From Sphingosinicella sp. BN140058 (GTDB lineage: Bacteria; Pseudomonadota; Alphaproteobacteria; Sphingomonadales; Sphingomonadaceae), in NCBI RefSeq assembly GCF_004135585.1, contig NZ_CP035501.1, positions 1,661,001-1,725,000 of the forward strand: DNA of 64,000 nt, given 5' to 3'. The stretch's first letter is position 1. Each line of letters opens with the position of its first letter. The position numbers and the translations under genes were made by a program. Under the pieces are notes generated by a model that was not told where the DNA came from, did no database searches, and saw only the letters and a list, made by a program, of their open reading frames with translations. Positions 9,367-17,408 of the stretch are shown here, in pieces.

Positions 9367-9843
9367 TCAGGCGACCTTGCAGTCTGGACAGGTGCCGTGG
9401 ACTTCGATCACCGGGCGCTGCGGCGAGAAGCCGGCCTGTTTGGCGGCATCACGGACTCCGCCGGCGAGCGAGTCGTCGTCGAGATGGGTGGTCTGACCGC
9501 ACGTGTCGCAGATCAGGAAGATGCAGTCGTGCAGGCAATCCGGATGATCGTTGGCGACATAGGCGTTGGCGCTTTCGACTCGGCGCGCGAGGTTCGATCC
9601 GACGAACAGGTCGAGAATGCGGTAGACGCTGTTGGCGGCGACGCGGCGCCCCTGAAGCTGGCTGACCTTGTCGGCGATGTCGTAGGCGGAGGCGGGCTTG
9701 TCGAAGCTCGCCAAAGCTTCGAACACGGCCTGGCGCATCGCCGTCCATTGCTCCCCCGAGCGCTCCATCGTCGCCTGCGCGGCGCTCATCAGCGACTCGC
9801 CGCCATGCGTGTGATGATCGTGGTGGTGCTCGTGGTCGGCCAT
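9367..9843 (-). CDS. zur: Fur-family regulator, Zur type
   Basis: Metal-sensing transcriptional repressor of 158 aa, most likely zinc-responsive. The N-terminus is His-rich (HEHHHDHHTH). The winged helix covers roughly residues 30-85 (DIADKVSQLQGRRVAANSVY), and the dimer/metal domain has HPDCLHDCIFLICDTCG and the terminal GTCPDCKVA, giving the CxxC pairs of a structural zinc site. The Zur call rests on the paired CxxC motifs and on the MerC-like membrane gene upstream on the same strand. Fur itself or another paralogue cannot be fully excluded. Confidence 0.85.
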   Translation of the reverse strand: MADHEHHHDHHTHGGESLMSAAQATMERSGEQWTAMRQAVFEALASFDKPASAYDIADKVSQLQGRRVAANSVYRILDLFVGSNLARRVESANAYVANDHPDCLHDCIFLICDTCGQTTHLDDDSLAGGVRDAAKQAGFSPQRPVIEVHGTCPDCKVA

Positions 9844-9970
9844 GGCCCCTAAGTAGGGATTTGCCGGCTCCGGAGCAAGCCGCAGGCCGCTTTGCAGCGA
9901 GGCTCGTTCGGCGTTCGTTCAGACTGTGCCGCCCTGGCGGGCGCGGCACCGGGGCACCGGCCGGAACGGC

Positions 9971-10336
9971 TCAGATCACCGCGCGGCGGTTGAGATCGTG
10001 GCCGAGCGCGACGATCAGGACTCCGATTACCGAGTAGATTTCGCTGCCGCCATGCGGAAGCATCAGCGAGCCGCCCATCACGCCGAGACCGAGGCCGCCG
10101 ACCGCCGAGGGCATCATGAAGCCGTGATCGACGATGCCGCGGCCGAGCGCGACGACACCGAGCACGATCGCCATCATAAGGCCGACCTCGTGTATCACGG
10201 GATTGAGCAGCATGCCGCCGGCCGAGGCCAGCACCGCAACGAATACCGCGCTGGCGAGACAATGGACGAGGCACAGCCCGGACAGCGCGATCGCCATCCG
10301 ATCCATCATTCCGCTCCGCGCCGTATTGGCGAACAT
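9971..10336 (-). CDS. MerC-domain membrane protein
   Basis: 121-aa integral membrane protein with four predicted TM segments. The first contains GLCLVHCLA, the Cys pair typical of MerC mercury or metal transporters; later segments include HEVGLMMAIVLGVVALG and EIYSVIGVLIVALGHDL. The start at 10336 (MFANTARSGMMDRM) removes an unlikely Arg/Ala-rich upstream extension. With no other mer gene nearby and zur immediately downstream (127 bases), a role in zinc or other metal handling is more likely than mercury resistance. That role is inferred from context. Confidence 0.8.
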   Translation of the reverse strand: MFANTARSGMMDRMAIALSGLCLVHCLASAVFVAVLASAGGMLLNPVIHEVGLMMAIVLGVVALGRGIVDHGFMMPSAVGGLGLGVMGGSLMLPHGGSEIYSVIGVLIVALGHDLNRRAVI

Positions 10337-10454
10337 CGTGTCTCCGTACCCTCCGTGCCGGCCCTTTATAAGCGCGCTACGGAGAAGATACAACATTACA
10401 TACCCGAAAAAGTTGCATTGGATTCGATCCATCCCGGAGGCATAGGACGCGCTT

Positions 10455-11573
10455 ATGGCCACTGCCGCCGCTCCCCGTTCCGCCGCGCCCGGCGCACGCC
10501 CGCGCCCCATCGCCACCTGGCTGCTCGCGGTCGCCGCGCTCGTCTTCCTGATGGTCGTCGTCGGCGGCATCACGCGGCTGACCGAATCGGGTCTCTCGAT
10601 CACCCGCTGGGAGCCGGTCTCCGGCACCATGCCCCCGATCGGCGAGGCCGCCTGGCAGGAGGAATTCGATCTCTACCGGCAGAGCCCGCAATACCGGCAG
10701 ATCAATGCCGGCATGAGCCTGGCCGAGTTCAAGAACATCTACTTCTGGGAATATGTCCATCGCCTGCTCGGCCGTGTGATCGGCCTCGCCTTCGCTTTGC
10801 CCCTGCTCTGGTTCTGGCTGCGCCGCGCGATCCCCGCCGGGTATGGCTGGAAGCTGGTCGCCTTGCTGGCGCTCGGCGGGCTGCAGGGCGCGATCGGCTG
10901 GTGGATGGTCGCGTCGGGCCTGGTCGACCAACCCGACGTCAGCCACATCCGCCTCGCCGTCCACCTGCTGACCGCCCTGCTGATCTTCTCCAGCCTGGTC
11001 TGGGTCGCGCTCGACCTGCGCCGGCTTGCCGACGACCCGGCGGCGCGGCCGGCACGCATGCCGACGGTCGCGATCTGGGCTTTGTCGGCGCTCGCTTTGC
11101 AATTGCTGTACGGCGCCTATGTCGCCGGGCTCGACGCCGGCTATGCCTATTCGAGCTGGCCGAAGATGGGCGATGAATGGTTTCCGGCGGCGACTCCGAT
11201 GCTGGCGCCGTGGCTTCGCAACTTTGTCGACAATCCGATCATGGTCCAGTTCGTCCACCGCTGGCTGGCCTGGGCGGTCGCGCTCGCCGCCGCTTTGCTC
11301 GCCCGGGCGGCGTGGCGGCATAACTTGCGCACCGAAGCCTTCGCCTTGCTCGCGGCCGTGGCGGCGCAGATCCTGCTCGGCATTTCCACCCTGCTCAGCG
11401 GAGTCGACATCCACATCGCCGCCGGCCACCAGGCGATGGCGGTGATCCTGCTCGGCACCATGGTCGCGACCGGCCATCGCCTCGGCGTCGCCATCAGCGA
11501 TCGCCTCGACGTCGCAACCCGCGATCGCCCCGGCGCCGCCACCGGCGGTCGCCCCGGCGTCGCCCGCGGATGA
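10455..11573 (+). CDS. ctaA: Heme A synthase (COX15/CtaA)
   Basis: Oxidises heme O to heme A for aa3-type cytochrome oxidase in the cytoplasmic membrane. The protein is 372 aa with eight TM segments. Family landmarks are GGITRLTESGLSITRWEPV near the N-terminus, EYVHRLLGRVIG, RLAVHLLTALL, FVHRWLAWAVAL and GHQAMAVILLG, which hold the heme-ligand histidines. The last ~30 residues are a degenerate Arg/Asp/Gly repeat (ATRDRPGAATGGRPGVARG) not expected in the family. The stop overlaps the cutA start by 4 bases (ATGA). Confidence 0.95.
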   Translation: MATAAAPRSAAPGARPRPIATWLLAVAALVFLMVVVGGITRLTESGLSITRWEPVSGTMPPIGEAAWQEEFDLYRQSPQYRQINAGMSLAEFKNIYFWEYVHRLLGRVIGLAFALPLLWFWLRRAIPAGYGWKLVALLALGGLQGAIGWWMVASGLVDQPDVSHIRLAVHLLTALLIFSSLVWVALDLRRLADDPAARPARMPTVAIWALSALALQLLYGAYVAGLDAGYAYSSWPKMGDEWFPAATPMLAPWLRNFVDNPIMVQFVHRWLAWAVALAAALLARAAWRHNLRTEAFALLAAVAAQILLGISTLLSGVDIHIAAGHQAMAVILLGTMVATGHRLGVAISDRLDVATRDRPGAATGGRPGVARG

Positions 11574-11905
11574 GCGACGCGGCGCGCGGGATCGTCAGCG
11601 TCTACGCGACCTTCGCATCTGAAGACGAGGCGGCGCGGATCGGCCGCATCCTCGTCGAGGAACGGCTGGCCGCCTGCGTCAACATCCTCGGCGGCTGCCG
11701 GTCGATCTACCGCTGGCAGGGACGGATCGAGGATTCGGCCGAAGTGGCGGCCCTGTTCAAGACGGCGACCGATCGTGCCGAGGCGCTGATCGCCCGATTC
11801 GCAGACTTGCACGGCTACGACCTTCCGGCCGCGGCGGTCTGGCCGATCGCAGCGGCGACTCCCGGCTATGCCGCCTGGGTGGTGGACGAGACCGCTCCCG
11901 CCTGA
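11570..11905 (+). CDS. cutA: Divalent cation tolerance protein CutA
   Basis: Small trimeric cytoplasmic protein (111 aa) linked to copper and divalent-cation tolerance. Visible family motifs are VYATFASEDEAARIGRIL, LAACVNILGGCRSIYRWQG and a beta segment near ATPGYAAWV. It is translationally coupled to ctaA by an ATGA overlap, which ties it to heme/copper oxidase assembly by context only. Confidence 0.95.
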   Translation: MSDAARGIVSVYATFASEDEAARIGRILVEERLAACVNILGGCRSIYRWQGRIEDSAEVAALFKTATDRAEALIARFADLHGYDLPAAAVWPIAAATPGYAAWVVDETAPA

Positions 11906-11908
11906 GCC

Positions 11909-13225
11909 TCAGCGCGGCGCCGCCTCGATCGTCCCGCGGCGAAAATCTAGAGTGACGCCGTCGAAGGCGCGGAGCACGTCGTTGCCGAGCACGCCGTAGC
12001 GTTCCTCTTCATTGGCATCGTCGGCGAGTTCCACATCGATGCTCTTCATCTCGCGCGTCGCGGTGCCGATTGCGATGGGGACGGGCCCGAGGCTCGCCAC
12101 CCGCACTGTCGTCGATCCGCCGACGCCGCCCTTGCCCTGACTCTTGCCGCTGTCGGTCGGGCGGAGATCCGGGCGCTCGGCGGCGAAGCGCTTGTAGAGG
12201 GCAGTGCTGGCGGCCCCGGTATCGAGGAACAGCGGGTGGACTCGGCCGGCAATCGCGACCTGCGCATAGAGATCGTTGCCGATTAGCAGCAGGTTCGGCG
12301 CCGGCGCCGGCCCGCTCGGCGCCGCCGCGATCGTCAGAGCGTCGCCCGGCCCGAACGTGACCCGGCCGAGCGCCCGCAGCACCGGCAGGCCGACGATCGC
12401 TTCGATCCGGTAGCCACCCGGAACCATCGGAAAGTCGAGCGCCTTGTCGTCGAGCACCGCGAACGGAACGTTGCGCAGAGTAGCGCCGGCGAAATGGAGG
12501 CTGTCGGCAATGGCGATTCGCACCGGCACGTCGGCGCCGATCGAATTGCCGACCGCCGCTTCGCCGTCGAGCATCCTGAGCCCGAGCGCCTTGGCGGTGC
12601 TGGCATTGACCACCGAGACGTTGGCGCCGGTATCGACCACCGCCTGCGCCTGGGCGCCGCCTGCGGCCATCGCCACGCGCAGCAGGCCGACCTTGTCCCG
12701 GGCGCCGTTCGCCGGGCGCCCCGCCGCGATGCTGTCCACGCGCTGCGCGGGTGCCTGGGCGAGGATCGCGGCGACGACCCGGGTCTGGCGCATATTCTCG
12801 ATCTGCTTGGCCGGGCGATCCGGCGACAGGGCGAGAAAGGCATCCGCCTGCCGCACCGCCTCGGCATAATCCTCTTTCGCGAACGCGACCTCCGACGCGA
12901 TTTCAAGCGCCCGTGCCCGCCGGTCGCGGTCCTGGTCGCCGAGTGCGAAATAGCGGGCCAGCGCCGCGTCGGCATCCGGTCCGCCGAGGCGGGTGGCGGC
13001 GAGTTGCGCTTCGGCAAGCGCACGCGCCGCCGGATCGAGGCCGGGCAGGAGCTGCTCCAGCTGGGCGGTCGCGCCGACCCGCGCCGCCAGGATCGCGGCG
13101 TCGAACCGGTCTGTCTTCACGGCCGCGGCGGCGGCGTCCGCCGGAGCCGCGCCGGCGAGGCCAGCACAGGCGAGGATTGCGCCCGAGAGAAGAGAGAGCA
13201 GGACGTGGGAAGAGGCTCTGGGCAC
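11909..13225 (-). CDS. Secreted protein with two retropepsin-like aspartyl protease domains
   Basis: About 438 aa. I use the GTG at 13225: it has AGGAG 10 bases upstream, and it begins a signal peptide (VPRASSHVLLSLLSGAILAC, cleavage near AGAAPADA). Residues about 40-170 are helical, TPR-like (SEVAFAKEDYAEAVRQADAF). Two pepsin-like units follow, with VVDTGANVSVV near residue 195 and LFLDTGAASTAL near residue 332, each with a later hydrophobic-Gly motif (EAIVGLPVL; YGVLGNDVL). Having two DTGA copies in one chain means it could form an active site within a single polypeptide, whereas most retropepsins dimerise. Substrate unknown. Divergent from the DUF2975 gene. Confidence 0.85.
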   Translation of the reverse strand: MPRASSHVLLSLLSGAILACAGLAGAAPADAAAAAVKTDRFDAAILAARVGATAQLEQLLPGLDPAARALAEAQLAATRLGGPDADAALARYFALGDQDRDRRARALEIASEVAFAKEDYAEAVRQADAFLALSPDRPAKQIENMRQTRVVAAILAQAPAQRVDSIAAGRPANGARDKVGLLRVAMAAGGAQAQAVVDTGANVSVVNASTAKALGLRMLDGEAAVGNSIGADVPVRIAIADSLHFAGATLRNVPFAVLDDKALDFPMVPGGYRIEAIVGLPVLRALGRVTFGPGDALTIAAAPSGPAPAPNLLLIGNDLYAQVAIAGRVHPLFLDTGAASTALYKRFAAERPDLRPTDSGKSQGKGGVGGSTTVRVASLGPVPIAIGTATREMKSIDVELADDANEEERYGVLGNDVLRAFDGVTLDFRRGTIEAAPR

Positions 13226-13303
13226 GGGTATCGATCTCCTGTACAATCATCGTGAAGCAGTTAACAGTTTCTGTTTTACGATAATCTTTGTTTGGGATGC
13301 AAT

Positions 13304-13816
13304 ATGGAATCTCGTGTGAGACTGGCCGTGGGCGCGCGCCGGCTGAGGATCGGCACGCTGGCGGGGCTGCTCGCGACGATCCTGCTCGTCGCCGTGGCCG
13401 GGCTCGCCACCCTGCTCGGCATCGGCGGCCTGCATCTCGGCACCACCGGCAGCGGCGCACCCGATGCCGAGGCCGCCGGAGCGCTGGTGTCGGGGATCCC
13501 GTTCGCGCTCGGCCTTTGGCGGCTGCTCGCGATGCTGCGCCGGATCGAACGCGGCGAGGTGTTCGAGCAGGCGACGATCGCCGATCTGCGCGGCTTCGCC
13601 TTGTGGGTGCTGGTCTCGTCGATCGCCTCGATCGTCGCGCCGCCGCTGTTGGAGTTCCTGTTGGGATTGGTCCGCGGCGGCGACAGCCTCACCGTCACCT
13701 TGTCGTTCGAGAGCGGCGACTTCTTCGCCCTGCTGGTCAGCGCCCTGCTCTTCTTCATCGCCAGGCTGTTCGGCGAGGCGCAGCGTATCGCCGACGATAA
13801 TCGGCAGATCGTCTGA
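13304..13816 (+). CDS. DUF2975-type membrane protein
   Basis: 170-aa protein with four predicted TM segments (LAGLLATILLVAVAGLATLL, a second near VSGIPFALGLWRLLAML, a third near LRGFALWVLVSSIASIVA, a fourth near FFALLVSALLFFIARLF). The loop RRIERGEVFEQATIADLRGF is the DUF2975 hallmark. The ATG at 13304 has GGGA at a suitable distance; a TTG 12 bases upstream is less likely. The stop overlaps the start of the XRE regulator, a pairing commonly seen for this family. Function unknown. Confidence 0.85.
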   Translation: MESRVRLAVGARRLRIGTLAGLLATILLVAVAGLATLLGIGGLHLGTTGSGAPDAEAAGALVSGIPFALGLWRLLAMLRRIERGEVFEQATIADLRGFALWVLVSSIASIVAPPLLEFLLGLVRGGDSLTVTLSFESGDFFALLVSALLFFIARLFGEAQRIADDNRQIV

Positions 13817-14043
13817 TGCGGATCGTCGTCCGGCTCGATGTGATGCTTGCCCGGCGCAAGGTGCGGTCGAAGGAACTCGCGGCCCATGTCGGCATCACCG
13901 AGGCCAATCTGTCGCTGCTCAAGTCCGGTCGGGTAAAGGGCATCCGCTTCGAGACGCTGGAGAAGATCTGCGACTATCTCGACTGCCAGCCCGGCGACCT
14001 GCTCGAATTCGACCGGTCCCTGCCGCCCGGCGCGGACGATTGA
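13816..14043 (+). CDS. XRE-family transcriptional regulator (Cro/CI type)
   Basis: 75-aa protein made almost entirely of a helix-turn-helix (RSKELAAHVGITEANLSLLKSG, about residues 18-40) with the tail IRFETLEKICDYLDCQPGDLLEF typical of YozG-like regulators. It starts inside the stop of the DUF2975 gene (TGATG), so the two are translated together; such regulators probably control their own membrane partner. Confidence 0.9.
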   Translation: MRIVVRLDVMLARRKVRSKELAAHVGITEANLSLLKSGRVKGIRFETLEKICDYLDCQPGDLLEFDRSLPPGADD

Positions 14044-14193
14044 GCGCCCTTCCATGCGGACGAGAAGAAGGACTGTTCACTCGAAGCCTCAAAGACGCGA
14101 AGACAGATCTCCCTTGGCTCCCGATGTTTGACCGGATCGTCGGCGCTTGGGATCCACCCGGGGAGACTCGCCGCGCGGCCTCTTCGCCTCTTC

Positions 14194-14236
14194 GCGGCTT
14201 TGCGGTTTTGCGGCTTTGCGGCTTTGCGGCTTTGCG
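14194..14236. repeat. Five tandem copies of an 8-base unit (GCGGCTTT)
   Basis: Units GCGGCTTT, GCGGTTTT, GCGGCTTT, GCGGCTTT, GCGGCTTT and a final GCG run from 14194 to 14236. They lie in the 472-base gene-free stretch 14044-14515 before rplM, in which no other gene was seen. No function is apparent; copy number may vary by slippage. Confidence 0.8.
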
Positions 14237-14387
14237 TGATCCAATTTTCTTCTGCCCTCGTTTCAGCTAGCCGGCCGAGCGAGGCGGCCTGAGCAGAAGG
14301 ACAGAAACGGCCGGTCCATCCCCCTTCTTCGCGACGGGCCGAACCGCAGCGGTATCATTTTACCTCTCGTCAAAGCCGCGGTTTTTC

Positions 14388-14460
14388 TTGACTTAAATGG
14401 GTCCAGCTGCCATTTGGCCGCTCGTCAGCGCCGCCCCCGGTGAAAGCCTCGGGGCGGCGC
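14388..14460 (+). promoter_or_regulatory. rplM-rpsI promoter region and leader hairpin
   Basis: A TTGACT at about 14390 is a good -35 element, with no strong -10 seen. Downstream, GCGCCGCCCC (14428-14437) and GGGGCGGCGC (14451-14460) are perfect 10-base arms around a 13-base loop, about 55 bases before the rplM start and inside the likely 5' UTR. Ribosomal protein operons often carry autoregulatory leader structures, so this may be one, but no known leader was recognised. Confidence 0.4.
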
Positions 14461-14515
14461 GGTTCATTTCAGGTGGGCGCGTCATCCGGCGTGCCTCGTT
14501 ACGGAGTTGGGGCCC

Positions 14516-14995
14516 ATGAAGGCGCTGATGAAGACCACCAAGGCCGCCAAGGCCTCCGAGGTCGAGAAGAAATGGCATCTCATCGATGCCGATGGTCTGG
14601 TCGTCGGGCGCGTCGCCACGATCATCGCCAATCTGCTGCGCGGCAAGCACAAGCCGCTGTTCACCCCGCATGCCGACATCGGCGACCATGTCGTGGTGAT
14701 CAATGCGGACAAGGTCCGGTTCACCGGCAAGAAGCTCGGCGACAAGGTCTATTACCGCCACACCGGCTATGCCGGCGGCATCAAGTCGGTCACTGCGGCC
14801 AAGGTCCTCGAAGGCCGCTTCCCCGAGCGCGTGCTCGAGAAGGCCGTCGAGCGCATGATCCCGCGCGGCCCGCTCGGCCGTGAGCAGATGCGCCACCTTC
14901 ACCTCTATGCCGGCACCGAGCATCCGCACGCCGGCCAGAACCCCGAAACCCTCGACGTCGCGGGCATGAACCGCAAGAACAAGGTGGGTGCCTGA
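14516..14995 (+). CDS. rplM: 50S ribosomal protein L13
   Basis: Large-subunit ribosomal protein, 159 aa. The start ATG at 14516 has GGAG 9 bases upstream. Landmarks include [54 protein letters not shown] and [20 protein letters not shown]. The stop overlaps the rpsI start by one base (TGATG), the usual L13-S9 operon. Confidence 0.98.
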   Translation: MKALMKTTKAAKASEVEKKWHLIDADGLVVGRVATIIANLLRGKHKPLFTPHADIGDHVVVINADKVRFTGKKLGDKVYYRHTGYAGGIKSVTAAKVLEGRFPERVLEKAVERMIPRGPLGREQMRHLHLYAGTEHPHAGQNPETLDVAGMNRKNKVGA

Positions 14996-15573
14996 TGTCC
15001 GACAATCGTCAATCCCTCGCCGATCTCGCCCAGCTGACGGGCGCCGCCCAGGCTCCGGCTCCGGCCGCTGCCGACGCTCCGACCGAAGCGACCGCGGAAG
15101 CCGAAGCGCCGGTCTCCAACGAGCATGGCGTCGCCACCCAGGGCCCGCAGATCCAGGCAGTGCTTCGCGAGCAGCAGCTCGACAAGCAGGGCCGCGCTTA
15201 CGCGACCGGCCGCCGCAAGGACGCCGTCGCCCGCGTCTGGCTGAAGCCCGGCACCGGCAAGATCATCGTCAACGGCCGCGATCAGACCGTCTATTTCGCG
15301 CGTCCGACGCTGCGCCTGATCATCAACCAGGTGTTCGACATCACCGAGCGCCGCGATCAGTATGACGTCGTCGCTACCGTCAAGGGCGGCGGTCTCTCCG
15401 GCCAGGCCGGTGCGGTCCGTCACGGCATCTCGACCGCGCTCACCCGCTACGAGCCGACCCTGCGCACCACGGTGAAGCGCGCCGGCTTCCTCACCCGCGA
15501 TCCGCGCGTCGTCGAGCGCAAGAAGTACGGCCGCGCCAAGGCACGCCGCAGCTTCCAGTTCTCGAAGCGCTAA
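14995..15573 (+). CDS. rpsI: 30S ribosomal protein S9
   Basis: Small-subunit ribosomal protein whose C-terminal Lys/Arg tail ([10 protein letters not shown]) reaches the decoding site. The conserved core starts near residue 67 ([20 protein letters not shown]) and includes [15 protein letters not shown]. At 192 aa it is longer than the usual ~130 because of an Ala/Pro/Glu-rich N-terminal extension, seen in many alphaproteobacteria. Second gene of the rplM operon, with a terminator about 40 bases after the stop. Confidence 0.98.
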   Translation: MSDNRQSLADLAQLTGAAQAPAPAAADAPTEATAEAEAPVSNEHGVATQGPQIQAVLREQQLDKQGRAYATGRRKDAVARVWLKPGTGKIIVNGRDQTVYFARPTLRLIINQVFDITERRDQYDVVATVKGGGLSGQAGAVRHGISTALTRYEPTLRTTVKRAGFLTRDPRVVERKKYGRAKARRSFQFSKR

Positions 15574-15614
15574 GAGATACGTCACGAAGCCTTCGCTTCG
15601 TGCCGGGCAACAAG

Positions 15615-15644
15615 AGGGTCGTCCTTCGGGGCGGCCCTTTTTTT
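15615..15644 (+). terminator. Intrinsic terminator of rplM-rpsI
   Basis: AGGGTCGTCC, loop TTCG, GGGCGGCCCT, then seven T. The stem allows G-U pairs, and the UUCG tetraloop plus T tract make this a strong rho-independent terminator 42 bases after the rpsI stop. Confidence 0.92.
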
Positions 15645-15747
15645 GCGTCGCCTCGAAGTGGTACTTCGCGGCGGGATCGGAGAGCAGAACGGGGTCTTCT
15701 GAAGCCGGCCCATAATGGGTGAGGCGGGTCGCCTCCTCGGCCTTAGC

Positions 15748-15875
15748 CGTCATCCCAGCGAAAGCCGGGATCTCCCCGAAGACCTGCGTCGGCGTGGATG
15801 AAGCGCGCGGTGCCTCTTCCGACCTGAGATCCCAGCTGCAGTTCATCCTGAGCGTGTCGAAGGGCTGGGATGACG
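15748..15875. repeat. Dispersed imperfect palindrome (copy 1 of 5)
   Basis: Begins CGTCATCCCAGCGAAAGC and ends CTGGGATGACG, the same inverted ends as four copies at 23784-24721. The shared interior includes GACCTGCGTCGGCGTGGATG and GAAGCGCGCGG. This copy is about 23 bases longer because the right arm is interrupted by a segment reading TTCATCCTGAGCGTGTCGAAG. It lies in the gene-free stretch between rpsI and the epimerase gene. Confidence 0.8.
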
Positions 15876-15908
15876 GGTCGGGGTATAGCGCGGTGGAGTC
15901 GCCCCCAC

Positions 15909-17408
15909 TCACCGCAGCAGCCCCGCCTCAGGGCGCCGCCGGATGTGCAGGCGCGGCGCGGCGAGCGGCTTACCGACGATCTCCGCCAACGCATCGTCGA
16001 TCCGGGGATAATCGAACCGGAAGCCGAGCGCGAGCGCACGCGCCGGCACGACATGCTGGCCGCCGAGGAGCAGCTCGTCGGCGAAGCCGCCGAGCGCGAG
16101 ACGGAGCGGCGCCGCCGGCACCGGCAGGATTGCCGGCCGGCGCAGCGCCCGGCCGAGTGCCCGCACGAACGCGCGATTGTCGACCGGACCGGGCGCGGTG
16201 CCGTTGATCACGCCTTTGAAACGGGGATCGGCGATCGCGCGGACGATCAGACGGACGAGATCGTCGCGGTGGATCCAGCTCATCACCTGGCGGCCGTCGC
16301 CGAAGCGGCCGCCGAGCCCGAATTCGAACGGCGCCAGCATCCGGCTGAGCACGCCGCCCTCGCGCCCCAGCACCAGACCGGTGCGCAGGATCACGAGCCG
16401 TGCCCGGCCCGCGGCGGCGTTCCGGCCGGCCTGCTCCCACGCGGCGCAGACAGTGCGGCAGAAGCAATCGCTACCGGCGGCACCCTCGTCGAGCGGCTCG
16501 GCGCCGCGCAGGCCGTACCAGCCGATTGCGGAACCACTGACCATCACCTCCGGCGTGACCGCAAGCCGATCGATCAGGCGCCCGACCGCGGCGGTGACCG
16601 CGCGGCGTGAGTCGAGGATGCGCGCACGCTTGGCGGCGGTCCACAGGCCGTTGCCGATCGGCTCGCCGGCCAGATTGACGATCGCGTCGATGCGCGCGTC
16701 GGCGGCGATCTGATCGAGATCTGTGACGATCCGGATCGGTGCCGGGAGCGCGGCATCGCTCCCCCGGCTGCGAGTCAGCACGGTCACGTCGTGACCGGCG
16801 CCGACCAAGGCTTCGACCAGCCGCCGGCCGATGAAGCCGGTGCCGCCGGTGACCAGGATCGCGCGTCCCGGCGCGAGGCCGATGGCGAGGCGGGCAGCAT
16901 CGCCGTCGCGCAGCCGCCGGGTGCGGGCTGCGGCGGCAAGATCGCGCACGCCCGTGACGAAGGTGCCGACCGTCGCCAGCGCGCAGAGCCAGCTCCACAG
17001 TCCGTAGGAGACCGGCGCGATCGCCGTGTCGCGCTGCGCCCAGCCGATGAGCACGGGAAGGAGGAAGGCGAGGATCGCGCCGTAATTGAGCGTCAGCAGC
17101 GCGTGGAGCACACGCTCGCTTGGCGGCAGCTTGCGGGTGCGGTCCTCCTCGACGAAATCCCATAAGGTGATCCCGGTCTCGGCGATCAGCAGCGCGATCA
17201 GGCCGACCGCCCAGGCGCCGTGCGGCACGGTCCAGCCGAGCGCGCCGAAGGCGATGCCGTAGGCCAGGTTCCGGATCCCGTGCAGCTGCAGCTCGCGGCG
17301 CTGGGAGGGACGCCAGGCGAGCCGCTCGATTCCTTCATGGTGAAGGAAGGTGTCGGTCGCGCCCATCACCATCTGGATGGCGACGAGGGTCCAGAGCAAC
17401 TCGGTCAT
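15909..17408 (-). CDS. Membrane-anchored TIGR01777-family NAD(P)-dependent epimerase
   Basis: 499-aa fusion. The first ~150 residues contain about four TM segments (LLWTLVAIQMVMGATDTF, AYGIAFGALGWTV, AVGLIALLIAETGITLW, YGAILAFLLPVLIG). After a short linker comes an SDR epimerase domain with ILVTGGTGFIGRRLVEALVG, IVNLAGEPIGNGLWTAAK and SGSAIGWYG, and a C-terminal DUF1731-type end (RPAILPVPAAPLRLALGGFA). Most TIGR01777 proteins lack the membrane part. The ATG at 17408 overlaps the DUF4166 stop by 4 bases. Role unknown; envelope or lipid sugar modification is possible. Confidence 0.9.
   Translation of the reverse strand: MTELLWTLVAIQMVMGATDTFLHHEGIERLAWRPSQRRELQLHGIRNLAYGIAFGALGWTVPHGAWAVGLIALLIAETGITLWDFVEEDRTRKLPPSERVLHALLTLNYGAILAFLLPVLIGWAQRDTAIAPVSYGLWSWLCALATVGTFVTGVRDLAAAARTRRLRDGDAARLAIGLAPGRAILVTGGTGFIGRRLVEALVGAGHDVTVLTRSRGSDAALPAPIRIVTDLDQIAADARIDAIVNLAGEPIGNGLWTAAKRARILDSRRAVTAAVGRLIDRLAVTPEVMVSGSAIGWYGLRGAEPLDEGAAGSDCFCRTVCAAWEQAGRNAAAGRARLVILRTGLVLGREGGVLSRMLAPFEFGLGGRFGDGRQVMSWIHRDDLVRLIVRAIADPRFKGVINGTAPGPVDNRAFVRALGRALRRPAILPVPAAPLRLALGGFADELLLGGQHVVPARALALGFRFDYPRIDDALAEIVGKPLAAPRLHIRRRPEAGLLR

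Noticed and set aside
9971-10336. Mercury resistance operon
   Set aside because: Only a MerC-type protein is present; merR, merT, merP and merA are absent and zur is the neighbour.
14194-14236. CRISPR-like array
   Set aside because: The 8-base units are contiguous with no spacers; it is a simple tandem repeat.
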